From the NCBI RefSeq assembly GCF_001661495.1, contig NZ_BDDT01000001.1, positions 124,001-188,000 on the forward strand: a DNA stretch of 64,000 nt, read 5' to 3'. This document shows, piece after piece, positions 46,948 to 55,886 of the stretch. Made by a program: the position numbers and the translations under genes. How positions within the stretch are numbered: position 1 is the stretch's first letter; every line of letters begins with the position of its first letter. Below the pieces are notes generated by a model. It was not told where the DNA came from. It did not search any database and saw only the letters and a list, made by a program, of their open reading frames with translations. This stretch comes from Pseudoalteromonas prydzensis. Lineage in GTDB: Bacteria > Pseudomonadota > Gammaproteobacteria > Enterobacterales > Alteromonadaceae.

Positions 46948-46971
46948 GTTGCTTTAAAATCCTTGCTCATA

Positions 46972-47565
46972 TCAATTGCCAGCTAATGCCTTTTCAATTA
47001 AAGGCACCAGTGGCGCAGGGAGCGTAACATTTCCAGCAAGTACAAATTCATGCGCCTGTGGTGACATTTTTTGCCACGTACGTTGTAAAATTCCAATCCA
47101 TTTTTGTTCATCATAATCAGGTTTAGTTTGCGCAAACGCCAACATGTAATGTTCGATAAACACTAAACTTGCGATATCTTCAACTAACTGGCTGTCAGGG
47201 TTACGCTTAATGTGCTTTTTTGCCACTGCATTATAAACGCGTTGCTGCAGGGCTTCAGAGCAGCCTGCTTGTTGCATTAATGCAACGACTGTTTCAGCAT
47301 GGAAAATATAAAGTGCACTGCGCCATTGATGATAGCCTTGCTTATTCATCGGAAAATCACTACGCGGTGAACACCAGCGTTTAATGTGTTGCGCTCGAAC
47401 TGCTATATGCATTAACTCGTCGGCATCAGGCTGAAAACGATTGAGCATATCTGTCATCCGCTCTGAGTATAAGCGCTCTTTAGGCCAAACATTATCGTTA
47501 TGCTGCTCTTGGTTTGGATCTTGATTGTTTACTTCATCAATTAACGTTATTACTTGCTCAAACAT
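46972..47565 (-). CDS. DUF4202 family protein
   Basis: A 197-residue cytoplasmic protein with the DUF4202 pattern: ELMHIAVRAQHIKRWCSPRSDFPMNKQGYHQWR (His/Arg/Trp cluster), then FHAETVVALMQQAG and the KKHIKRNPDSQLVEDIASLVFIEHYM segment. The His and Asp arrangement suggests an HD-like, perhaps metal-binding, helical enzyme. Function is unknown. The gene is isolated, ending 25 bases from the small exported gene. The start ATG 47565 has no strong site visible. Confidence 0.8.
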   Translation of the reverse strand: MFEQVITLIDEVNNQDPNQEQHNDNVWPKERLYSERMTDMLNRFQPDADELMHIAVRAQHIKRWCSPRSDFPMNKQGYHQWRSALYIFHAETVVALMQQAGCSEALQQRVYNAVAKKHIKRNPDSQLVEDIASLVFIEHYMLAFAQTKPDYDEQKWIGILQRTWQKMSPQAHEFVLAGNVTLPAPLVPLIEKALAGN

Positions 47566-47619
47566 GTCGGTACTCTTATTTGCTTAATTATTTTTCATTA
47601 TTCTAAATCACTTCGATGA

Positions 47620-48096
47620 TTATTTTTTAACAGCGCTCGATTGGCTCAGATCATGGGCTAACGAGTGAGTTGGCGTTTCAACCACTCGGGTAAGCTCTTC
47701 ACCTTCGTCCAACACAATAATAGTCGGTGTATACTTTAAATTATAATGCGCAGCTATTCCTTGCGGATCACGCTTATCGTACCCAACTGCAATCAATTTT
47801 AAACTTTTAATGTTCACTTTAGATTGATCAAGCAACTTAAGTAAACGAGGTACTTCACGTTGGCTGTCATGGCACCATATACCAAACAAAACCAGTAACT
47901 CTTTTCCGGCTAGTTGTTGCATTGCGTTTAGTTCATCAGCACTTGGCGAAAACGCCTGATACTGCTGTGCAAACTTAGGGTGTTCAGCAATCAATGACGC
48001 TGTTGATAACTCTCCACTAAATGGTTTTACCGTATTCGCGTAACTTACTGCTGAGATACAAAGTAGCGCAGATAAAAATATTAATTTTTTAAACAT
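47620..48096 (-). CDS. exported thioredoxin-fold protein
   Basis: A 158-residue periplasmic protein from ATG 48096 (AAGGAAG upstream); a longer reading adds 13 doubtful residues. The signal peptide spans about 1-20 (ending SYA-NT). The thioredoxin-like core has FGIWCHDSQREVPRLL, where the CxxC site has become Cys-His-Asp-Ser with a single cysteine, and the cis-Pro loop KYTPTIIVL is present. The redox role is therefore uncertain: it could act through a single cysteine or bind partners. It is in the same orientation as the thiolase gene, about 80 bases downstream of it. Confidence 0.8.
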   Translation of the reverse strand: MFKKLIFLSALLCISAVSYANTVKPFSGELSTASLIAEHPKFAQQYQAFSPSADELNAMQQLAGKELLVLFGIWCHDSQREVPRLLKLLDQSKVNIKSLKLIAVGYDKRDPQGIAAHYNLKYTPTIIVLDEGEELTRVVETPTHSLAHDLSQSSAVKK

Positions 48097-48173
48097 TAAA
48101 AACACTTCCTTTAAAATAAATGGCACGGTAATCACCGAGCTGTCTAATTGGTTAGGTGTTTACCTTACGAAGC

Positions 48174-49346
48174 TTACTGACCATAAATAGTCACCACTAC
48201 AGCGCCGCCTAAACCAATATTATGCTGTAGCGCAAATTTTGCGCCTGTTACTTGGCGTTTACCGGCCTCACCTCGCAAATGCCAACATAATTCAGCACAT
48301 TGCGCTAACCCTGTTGCCCCAATGGGATGGCCTTTCGACATCAGCCCCCCTGAGGGACCAACCACAAATTTACCGCCGTAGGTATTATCATTTTTTTCAA
48401 CTAACTCTATTGCTGCGCCTTCTGCACACAGACCTAAGGCTTCATAATTAATTATTTCGTTAGGCGTAAAGCAGTCATGTAATTCAATAACATCTATCTC
48501 TTGTGGGCCAATACCCGCACTATTATATGCTTTATTCGCAGCGCGCTTAGTCATATCAGCACCCACTGAAGAAATTGGATCTTGCCATGACACTTGCGTG
48601 TCTGTCGTCATGGTTTGAGCTAGGATCTTCACGCCATGCGATAGGCCATTTCGTTTGGCAAACGCTTCGCTACAAATAATCGCAGCTGCCGCTCCACAGG
48701 TTGGTGGGCAAGCCATAGTACGCGTTAAGTAGTTATCAAAAATAACTTTATCATTGAGTACATCAGCCATTGTTAATGGGGTATTAAACAACGAGTACGG
48801 ATTATTGACAGCGTGAGCGCGAGATTTCACAGCCACTTTGGCAAATAAGCTCGCATCTACATGATATTTTTCCATATAATGACGCCCCGCACTGCCAAAT
48901 GCCCTTAAAGCGATAGGCCCTTGTGGTACATTAAATTGCTCATAAACAGGCTCAACGCGATCAAATGGGCTTTCTCTATCTTGCCAATGTGACACTAACG
49001 CCCCCGGTTGCATTTCTTCAAAACCGAATGCAAGTGCACATTCAACTTCACCAGACAACACAGCTTGCCTTGCTAAATATAGCGCTGATGAACCACTTGA
49101 ACAATTGTTATGAACGTTGACGATTGCTATACCACTTTGAATAACATCATAAAAAGCATGCTGTCCAGATGTACTATCACCATAAATATAAGCTGCGAAT
49201 GCTTGCTCGATTTGTTTGGCGGTAATACCTGCATCTTTCACTGCCATTTTAATCGCATTGGCAGCCATGACACGATAAGGCTGATGCTGACCTGGCTTTT
49301 GAAACTTGGTCATGCCTACACCTGCAACAATTACGTGGCTCATCAT
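48174..49346 (-). CDS. thiolase / SCP2-type acyl-CoA acetyltransferase
   Basis: A 390-residue thiolase-fold protein of the lipid-transfer (SCPx) subgroup. The nucleophile cysteine is in VHNNCSSGSSAL, the HDCFTPNE segment replaces the usual second site, and SKGHPIGATGLAQ carries the active-site histidine. Members cleave or form 3-ketoacyl-CoA, often of branched or steroid-type acyl groups. No other beta-oxidation gene is near, so the substrate is open. Either of the two adjacent ATGs (49346, 49343) could start it. Confidence 0.85.
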   Translation of the reverse strand: MMSHVIVAGVGMTKFQKPGQHQPYRVMAANAIKMAVKDAGITAKQIEQAFAAYIYGDSTSGQHAFYDVIQSGIAIVNVHNNCSSGSSALYLARQAVLSGEVECALAFGFEEMQPGALVSHWQDRESPFDRVEPVYEQFNVPQGPIALRAFGSAGRHYMEKYHVDASLFAKVAVKSRAHAVNNPYSLFNTPLTMADVLNDKVIFDNYLTRTMACPPTCGAAAAIICSEAFAKRNGLSHGVKILAQTMTTDTQVSWQDPISSVGADMTKRAANKAYNSAGIGPQEIDVIELHDCFTPNEIINYEALGLCAEGAAIELVEKNDNTYGGKFVVGPSGGLMSKGHPIGATGLAQCAELCWHLRGEAGKRQVTGAKFALQHNIGLGGAVVVTIYGQ

Positions 49347-49556
49347 TATTCCTGTTTATTATTTTTGTTATTTGCAGTGTACTATTAAAATGAATGATTG
49401 TGACTAAAGATAAAACCACTGCTTTAGAATAAAAAATACAAATTTTAATTATTTTCACCATAATCTATACCACCATAGTTCCAGTCATAATTCTGCAATC
49501 TAATTAATGGATAATTTATATTCAATTTAACTTATTGTGAAAGATGACTAAACGAA

Positions 49557-50054
49557 ATGAGCAACCCTTTAGTGCGATTAAACTTTGCACTGCAATCTTT
49601 TGAAGATCTATTATCTGCAGCTATGTCACACACCACGGAGTATGACACGTTGCATTTGCTTGCCAATGATCGCCACGAGATCAGCCTACTGTGCGTTTTA
49701 CCCGAAGACGCGCATGAAGGAGATATCATTTCATTAAGTGTTACTCATCTGGTTGCCCGAGATGCACGTTATTATGTAGAGCGCCCTCTTACATTAGCAG
49801 ATATTGAAAAAGGCGAAGTGCAGCTTGTATTAGTTGAGATTGGTTTTCATGATGATAGCAATGAATATGTATTACAGCTCATGTTGCATGGTCTTCACGC
49901 TACCCTAAAAGATAGCGCTGAGTTTGATGTATTGATCACCCCTTATGAAAGTGGCTTTGTGATCCCTGTGATCGCTGCTAAAAAAACCACAAAGAGTCAT
50001 GATTTTCGCCAGTATCTAGCAAGCTTTAGCAGCTCTTTTTTATCACTTTTTTAA
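49557..50054 (+). CDS. hypothetical protein of 165 residues
   Basis: The protein has mixed helix and strand composition, an acidic middle (ITLADIEKG-like) and a Ser/Phe-rich C-terminus (ASFSSSFLSLF). There is no signal peptide, no transmembrane helix and no motif I recognise. The ATG at 49557 lies in an AT-rich leader (GTGAAAGATG) with a weak ribosome binding site. It is convergent with anmK, overlapping it by four bases at the stop codons. Confidence 0.6.
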   Translation: MSNPLVRLNFALQSFEDLLSAAMSHTTEYDTLHLLANDRHEISLLCVLPEDAHEGDIISLSVTHLVARDARYYVERPLTLADIEKGEVQLVLVEIGFHDDSNEYVLQLMLHGLHATLKDSAEFDVLITPYESGFVIPVIAAKKTTKSHDFRQYLASFSSSFLSLF

Positions 50055-51256
50055 TCAGCAAAGCTCACTTTACCCATAGTGATAGTGGGTATGCCTTGCG
50101 CTTGATTACCAAAACGTTGCTGCCCTCCCGCTAAACATTCGTTTGCTAAAATGGCAAATAACACCGCTTCTTTGGCATCGGGATCAATGCCTAATGACTG
50201 AGTATTATTGATCGTCTGCAACTGCGGGCATAAAGATAAAATATGCTGCATAAGTAATGGGTTATGAATTCCACCGCCACTTGCATAAACAGCAACATTA
50301 TCAAGCTTAGCACTACAATCATTAATAGCGTTAGCTATCACTTGAGCTGAAAAGCGATTGAGTGTGGCCATAATATCGTGATGGCTCAGCTCGGTAGTAT
50401 TTGTTGCAGCTTGCGCTCGCGCTAGGTATTGCAAGTTAAATACTTCAGGCCCGGTGGTTTTTGGAAACGCCAAACTAAAAAACTCATTATCACAAAGTGC
50501 TGTTAGCAAAGCTTGATTAACCGTACCTTGAGCTGCAACTTGACTGTCTTTATCATAATGCAGTGGCGCAAAGTAACGCTGAATATACGCATCCATAATG
50601 GTATTACCAGGCCCAATATCGGAACTAAACACCGCACTGGCATCGGCAGATCTGGGCAAATAGGTTAAGTTTGCAATACCGCCCATATTCAGCAAAATAC
50701 GGTTTTCATCAGCACTGGTAAAAAATAAGTAGTCGCCATACACCGCTAAAGGTGCCCCCTCGCCGCCAGCAGCAATGTGTTTTTGGCGAAAATCGCCAAT
50801 CGTGGTAATACCGGTTGTTACTGCTACATGGTCGCTATCACCTATTTGCAAGGTACCGTGATTAAAATCAGCGTGGCTATGTTGGCTGTTCGGGCAGTGA
50901 TAAATGGTTTGCCCGTGACTGGCAATTGCATCAATGTCATCCGCGGCTATATTCCATTTTGCTAAACACTGGTTCACCATTTTACCGTGTAACGCACCTA
51001 CCCAAGGGTGCAATAAAGTGACCAGTTCAAGGTCACATTCACGCTTAGCAAACACCTTTTTTATTTTTTGCTTATAGTCATCGTCATAATCAACAGTTTC
51101 AAAGGCCAAGACTGCAATTTGGGTCTCCATACCTTGGCCTGAAATCTGGCATAACGCAACATCGAGGCCATCAAGTGATGTGCCACTCATCAGACCAATT
51201 ATCAATCTTTGTTGCTTTTTAGCACTATTATACAGCTTTAATATATGCTGATGCAT
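50051..51256 (-). CDS. anmK: anhydro-N-acetylmuramic acid kinase
   Basis: Cytoplasmic ATP-dependent enzyme that opens and phosphorylates 1,6-anhydro-MurNAc to MurNAc-6-phosphate in cell-wall recycling. It has 401 residues. Hallmarks are the N-terminal GLMSGTSLDGLDVAL (phosphate-binding), IASHGQTIYHCP, LLNMGGIANLTYLP, IGPGNTIMDAY, TGPEVFNLQYL and the C-terminal ASGGGIHNPLLM. The start is not marked by a strong site. It is divergent from a TonB-dependent receptor (174-base gap), and the next genes include a glycan hydrolase, a coherent peptidoglycan-fragment group. Confidence 0.95.
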   Translation of the reverse strand: MHQHILKLYNSAKKQQRLIIGLMSGTSLDGLDVALCQISGQGMETQIAVLAFETVDYDDDYKQKIKKVFAKRECDLELVTLLHPWVGALHGKMVNQCLAKWNIAADDIDAIASHGQTIYHCPNSQHSHADFNHGTLQIGDSDHVAVTTGITTIGDFRQKHIAAGGEGAPLAVYGDYLFFTSADENRILLNMGGIANLTYLPRSADASAVFSSDIGPGNTIMDAYIQRYFAPLHYDKDSQVAAQGTVNQALLTALCDNEFFSLAFPKTTGPEVFNLQYLARAQAATNTTELSHHDIMATLNRFSAQVIANAINDCSAKLDNVAVYASGGGIHNPLLMQHILSLCPQLQTINNTQSLGIDPDAKEAVLFAILANECLAGGQQRFGNQAQGIPTITMGKVSFAD

Positions 51257-51430
51257 TATATTTACCTTTTAAATCAATATATTATTTTTTATAACCGTGT
51301 CAAACCACAAGGAATACTTTATACCTTAACTTTAAATATTGAAAGAATAATTATTGCAAACACGTTAAAAATGCTTTAAAACTAATCAACACTCATAATA
51401 GCAAAAAATACATAACCACGGGAATCGACA

Positions 51431-54172
51431 ATGAAATACTGCAAACATAACTCAATACGGCCACTGCATTTACTGTCTCCTATTGCATTGGCAATTATTA
51501 CTACAACCAGCCCTGCATTAATAGCCGCGGAACAAGCTGTTGAGCAAAAGAAACCTGAAGTTATCACTGTGACAGGTTCGCGTATTCAACGCACTGAATT
51601 AGTGTCTAGTAGCCCTGTGGTGAGTGTTGACGAGACACAAATACATTTAGATCGTGCTGTAAATGTTGAAGACATTACCGCTAAGTTGCCACAAGCAGCA
51701 GCGGGTGCAAATAGTACCGGCGCTACAGTGGGCGATTCATTTGGTTCATCAACCATTGATTTACGTGGCCTTGGTCAAAACCGTACGTTGGTGCTTATTG
51801 ATGGCACCCGTGCAGTACCGTTTAGTTTTCGTAACTCAGTAGATGTTAATACGATTCCTGCTGGTTTGATCAAACGTGTTGATGTTTTAACGGGCGGCGC
51901 TGCTGCGGTATACGGTGCCGATGCGGTTGCAGGGGTGGTCAATTTTGTACTAGATGATGATTTTAGCGGCGCTGAATTTTCAAGTAGCTATGAAACTGCC
52001 GACGGCGGCAATGAAAAACTTAACTTTGAAGCCATTTTTGGTGGCGATATTGCCGATGGCCGTGGCCATATTACAGGCTACCTAGGCTATTCACAGCGAA
52101 AAGAGTTACTTGCTGGTGAACGTGATTATGCCTTAGAAAACGGCGCAACTATGATCAATAGCGGCGGGTTTTACACCGATGTTGTCAGCGGCAATAGTTT
52201 AGCAATTAATGACGCAGGGCAAGTCGTGAGCGACCGTCAAACCAGTGACTTTACCGGCGACCGTTACCTAACTCAGCCAATGGATAGATTTTCTGCTGGG
52301 TTATTATTTGATGTTGATGCCAGCGATAGCGCCATCATTTACGGCCGTGCTATGTATTCAAAAGTTACCGTCAATGGCGCCGGCGCTAGCGGCCAAACGC
52401 CTATCCTTGTTAACGAGCAAGTGACGCTAACTGAAGATAATCAATATATTCCTGATCAACTACGCCAACAACTAAGCTTTGATGCTGATGGCAATGCACT
52501 GGTTAATGTTGAGCGTAACTTAGGTTTAGGTGTACAAAACACCGAAGCAGTGCGTGATTCACTGCAATTTCAATTAGGTTTAAAAGGCGATATTACCGAT
52601 TACTTACGCTATGACATTTATGGTCAATACGGTCAAACTGACGAAGTCGCTACAATTTACAATAATGGCTATAAAATCGATAACAGTGGTAATAGCCGCT
52701 TTGCCAGTATTGCCAATACCATGGACATTTTTGATCCTAATTTAGATTTAAGCGAATTTAGCGATCCACTCCTTTACACCACCCGCGAGCGTACCCAAAG
52801 CGTGTTTGCCGCCACTTTATCCGGCGATTCAAGTGCCCTTTTTGAACTACCAGCAGGTTATGTAGACTTTGCGATTGGTTATGAATACCGCAAAGAAACC
52901 GGCAAACAAACCCCAGGTGATGCGTTTAGAAATGGCACTAGCTTTGCGTCAGTTAGCGCGTTTGATATGGACGCCAGTTTTGACAGTAGCGAGTTTTATG
53001 CAGAAATTTTAGTGCCTATCTTAGTTGATATGCCATTTGCCAAAGAGCTAAGCTTTGAAGGTGCTTATCGTATTTCTGATTACTCAAACACCGAAGCCGA
53101 AGACACTTATAAGCTTGGTATTAACTGGGCTATTAATGACGACATTCGTATTCGTGCTAATAAGCTCACGGCATTTAGAGCGCCAAATTTAGGCGAATTC
53201 GCAAGTCCGATCACAGGGTTATCATTGGCTTTATTTGACCAAAATAGTGACCAATTTGTACCACGCTTTGCTGGTCGTTTTAATGGCGATCCATGCTTGC
53301 TAGGTACGGGGGACGCAGCGCAATGTGCTGCATTTGGTGCACCACCAGTAGGCACTGAGTATGATTCAACCACGGCCGAGTATACTTACGGCGGTAACCC
53401 AAATATCAAGCCTGAACAAGCAGAATCAGATACTTTAGGAGTGGTTTATACCCCAAGTTACATTGAGGGCTTTGACCTATCAGTTGATTACTACAGCATT
53501 CGTGTAACTGATGCGGTAAGTCAAATTCAACCTGCTGCGGCATTACAAAGCTGTTATATCGACGATCCAAATCCAAACAACCCTTTGTGTGGTGCTGTGC
53601 TTCGCGATCCAAACACGGGCTTTATCAGCACTGCGATTGTAAACGATTTTAACCTTGCTGCAATTGAGCAAGAAGGTATTGATCTAGCTGCTAACTATGT
53701 AATTGATGCGCCAATGACGTTAGGCGGTCGTTTTCGATTCTCATATCAAGGCAACTTTGTAACCAAACAAACTCGCCAAAATAACAGCACGGTTGCCGAA
53801 GTTGATTGTAAAGGCACTTACGGAAGCGCCTGTTCAGGGGATTTTGCCAGCATTTTACAAGCTGACTATAAACACCGAGCGACCTTTGATTGGCAGCTAG
53901 ACACGATGAATTTCCAATTAGGCTGGCGCAGAATTGGCGAAGTCGACTATGCTGTAGATAGATCAGAAACAATCGATGCGCAAGATTACATGGACTTTGC
54001 CGCATCGTGGCAAGCAACCGACAGCATCGCGGTTAACTTTGGTATCGATAACCTGTTTGACAAAGCACCACCAACACCTGACATCGGCGCAAACCATTTT
54101 AATACCGTCAGTGATTACAGCGTTATTGGCCGCACCCTTGGTGTTGCCGTTCGTTACTCACCGAGTTTTTAG
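51431..54172 (+). CDS. TonB-dependent receptor divergent from anmK
   Basis: Outer-membrane receptor of 913 residues. The signal peptide ends near LIAAEQ. It has a TonB-box-like PEVITVTGSRIQR, a plug with RTLVLIDGTRAVPFSF and GGAAAVYGADAVAGVVNFVLDDDF, and a barrel ending AVRYSPSF. This plug (GSRIQRTELVSSSPV, AVYGADAVAGVVN) marks the subgroup widespread in Shewanella and Pseudoalteromonas, ligand unknown. Sharing the promoter region with anmK suggests uptake of muropeptide or anhydro-sugar fragments; that is inference. A good terminator follows. Confidence 0.9.
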   Translation: MKYCKHNSIRPLHLLSPIALAIITTTSPALIAAEQAVEQKKPEVITVTGSRIQRTELVSSSPVVSVDETQIHLDRAVNVEDITAKLPQAAAGANSTGATVGDSFGSSTIDLRGLGQNRTLVLIDGTRAVPFSFRNSVDVNTIPAGLIKRVDVLTGGAAAVYGADAVAGVVNFVLDDDFSGAEFSSSYETADGGNEKLNFEAIFGGDIADGRGHITGYLGYSQRKELLAGERDYALENGATMINSGGFYTDVVSGNSLAINDAGQVVSDRQTSDFTGDRYLTQPMDRFSAGLLFDVDASDSAIIYGRAMYSKVTVNGAGASGQTPILVNEQVTLTEDNQYIPDQLRQQLSFDADGNALVNVERNLGLGVQNTEAVRDSLQFQLGLKGDITDYLRYDIYGQYGQTDEVATIYNNGYKIDNSGNSRFASIANTMDIFDPNLDLSEFSDPLLYTTRERTQSVFAATLSGDSSALFELPAGYVDFAIGYEYRKETGKQTPGDAFRNGTSFASVSAFDMDASFDSSEFYAEILVPILVDMPFAKELSFEGAYRISDYSNTEAEDTYKLGINWAINDDIRIRANKLTAFRAPNLGEFASPITGLSLALFDQNSDQFVPRFAGRFNGDPCLLGTGDAAQCAAFGAPPVGTEYDSTTAEYTYGGNPNIKPEQAESDTLGVVYTPSYIEGFDLSVDYYSIRVTDAVSQIQPAAALQSCYIDDPNPNNPLCGAVLRDPNTGFISTAIVNDFNLAAIEQEGIDLAANYVIDAPMTLGGRFRFSYQGNFVTKQTRQNNSTVAEVDCKGTYGSACSGDFASILQADYKHRATFDWQLDTMNFQLGWRRIGEVDYAVDRSETIDAQDYMDFAASWQATDSIAVNFGIDNLFDKAPPTPDIGANHFNTVSDYSVIGRTLGVAVRYSPSF

Positions 54173-54213
54173 TTAATCCCAAATTGCTATTAGCAACACA
54201 GGATTAAACCCTC

Positions 54214-54241
54214 AAAGCGCACCCTGCCCGGTGCGCTTTTT
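54214..54241 (+). terminator. intrinsic terminator of the TonB receptor gene
   Basis: Stem AAAGCGCACC / GGTGCGCTTT with a 6-base loop, then T-rich sequence. Confidence 0.9.
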
Positions 54242-54300
54242 CTACTTTAACTAGCATTGCAAGTAGCCACTGCAGATAGATTTATTATCCAGAGTTCGGG

Positions 54301-55818
54301 TTACTTAAGCTGTACTTCCGCAGGCTCACTAAGCACTTCATCACGGCTTACTGCAACAACTCGGATATTTGTCAGTGGCTGTCCATTGTTGTTATTTTCA
54401 ACTGTGATTGAGCGCATCATTGCTGGATAGATTTTATACTGCCAATCATCGCCATATTTAAGATAAACAAGGGTTTTAAATACATGCTCAGGTTGCGCAT
54501 GATGCCAACTCAATTTTGTTTCCTGTGCATACTGGTTATAGCTAACGGTAGGTTTACTCACCTGCTGAGCTGGTAACCAATTTGATAGCGGCAGTAATGC
54601 TTGATGTTGAAACACACCCTGCTCTATTACCTGAGAAAAGTCGGGGTTTTCTAATGATTTTACATTCCAAAATACAACGCCAGGCGAGTTATTAAGCATC
54701 GCCCGATTGATCATAATTTGGTTAACGACTTCGTCTATTCCGGCATCCGTATTTGCTATCAGTGTGTTGATACCAGGCCATAAATGACGCTGTTGAGTAT
54801 TTTGTGATTGCCACCATGCAAGTAACACAGGGTAGCTCTGTGAATATTGATTAATTGACCAATATAATTGCGGAGTAAAATAATCAAGCCAGCCTTCATT
54901 TAGCCACAGTTTGGCATCGGCATAGAGCTTTTCATACTGATCTAAACCACGGATAGTAGCCGGCTGCTTAGGACGATAAATACCAAATGGGCTAATACCC
55001 ACTTGTACATGTGGCTTGAGTTGTTTTACCTGCTCGTAGAGCGTTTTAGTAAATTGATTTACCGCAGCTCGGCGCCAGTCACCTTTAGTTAATTTACCTC
55101 CTTGCTGTTGATAATTTAAATATTGGCTTTGATCAGGAAAGTCTTCACCTTCGTTGTATGACGGATAGGGATAAAAATAATCATCATAGTGAAGGCCATC
55201 AATGTCATAGTTTTTTACCAATTCTAGTAACGTCGCAATACTATAATCGATGACTGACTGATTAGTTGGAATAAACCAGTGCATACCATTTTTAAGCTGC
55301 ACGACATCTTCTGCCATCTGCATACTCATTGACTGCTCGCTGACACTGCCACCCGATGGGTGATGAACCCGGTAAGGGTTGAACCACGCATGTAGCTTTA
55401 AACCGCGCTTGTGTGCTTGTTCAATCCAAAATTGCAACGGATCATAAAAAGGTTCCGGCGCTTGCCCCTGCTTAGCAGTTAAATAGTAAGACCATGGCTC
55501 AGTAGAGCTTTGATAAAGGGCATCTGCTTGAGGCCGTACTTGAAAGATCACTGTATTAAAATTATTTGCTTGCAGTGTATCTAATATATTTATTGCTTGG
55601 CGTTTTTGCTCTTCGACAGGCAGACCAGGTTGCTGCGGCCAGTTAATATTTGCAACAGTCGCGACCCATGCGGCACGAAATTCACGAACAACGTCTTCTG
55701 TATGAATAGTTGCAAGCAACGGGTTAGCTTGTTTTTTAGTAGTAGGTGTTAACGGAGCGGACTGGCAAGCGATTAAAGTAACAGCTATGAGCAGAGAAAG
55801 AATTACTCGATGCATCAT
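54301..55818 (-). CDS. GHL10/DigH-type glycoside hydrolase lipoprotein
   Basis: A 505-residue lipoprotein (lipobox LIAC, Cys18) of the glycosyl-hydrolase-like 10 family. The TIM-barrel region begins EFRAAWVATVANINWPQ and continues NFNTVIFQVRPQADALY, LHAWFNPYRVHHP, YDIDGLHYDDYFYPYP, VGISPFGIYR and LDYFTPQLYWSINQ; acidic residues in HYDDYF are the likely catalytic ones. A fibronectin-like C-terminal domain follows (about 395-505). The E. coli relative DigH (YddW) cleaves denuded peptidoglycan glycans at the septum. Placement near anmK supports a cell-wall role. A terminator lies between it and the upstream TonB receptor gene. Confidence 0.88.
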   Translation of the reverse strand: MMHRVILSLLIAVTLIACQSAPLTPTTKKQANPLLATIHTEDVVREFRAAWVATVANINWPQQPGLPVEEQKRQAINILDTLQANNFNTVIFQVRPQADALYQSSTEPWSYYLTAKQGQAPEPFYDPLQFWIEQAHKRGLKLHAWFNPYRVHHPSGGSVSEQSMSMQMAEDVVQLKNGMHWFIPTNQSVIDYSIATLLELVKNYDIDGLHYDDYFYPYPSYNEGEDFPDQSQYLNYQQQGGKLTKGDWRRAAVNQFTKTLYEQVKQLKPHVQVGISPFGIYRPKQPATIRGLDQYEKLYADAKLWLNEGWLDYFTPQLYWSINQYSQSYPVLLAWWQSQNTQQRHLWPGINTLIANTDAGIDEVVNQIMINRAMLNNSPGVVFWNVKSLENPDFSQVIEQGVFQHQALLPLSNWLPAQQVSKPTVSYNQYAQETKLSWHHAQPEHVFKTLVYLKYGDDWQYKIYPAMMRSITVENNNNGQPLTNIRVVAVSRDEVLSEPAEVQLK

Positions 55819-55842
55819 TTATTTCCTAACATGTGAAAAAAC

Positions 55843-55870
55843 ATAGCCGATAGTGGGGACTATCGGCTAT
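55843..55870 (-). terminator. intrinsic terminator of the second receptor gene
   Basis: On the minus strand, the stem ATAGCCGATAG / CTATCGGCTAT with a 6-base loop is followed by GTTTTTT. It ends transcription of the receptor gene starting at 58541. Confidence 0.9.
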
Positions 55871-55886
55871 TTATAACGGGGGGGAA

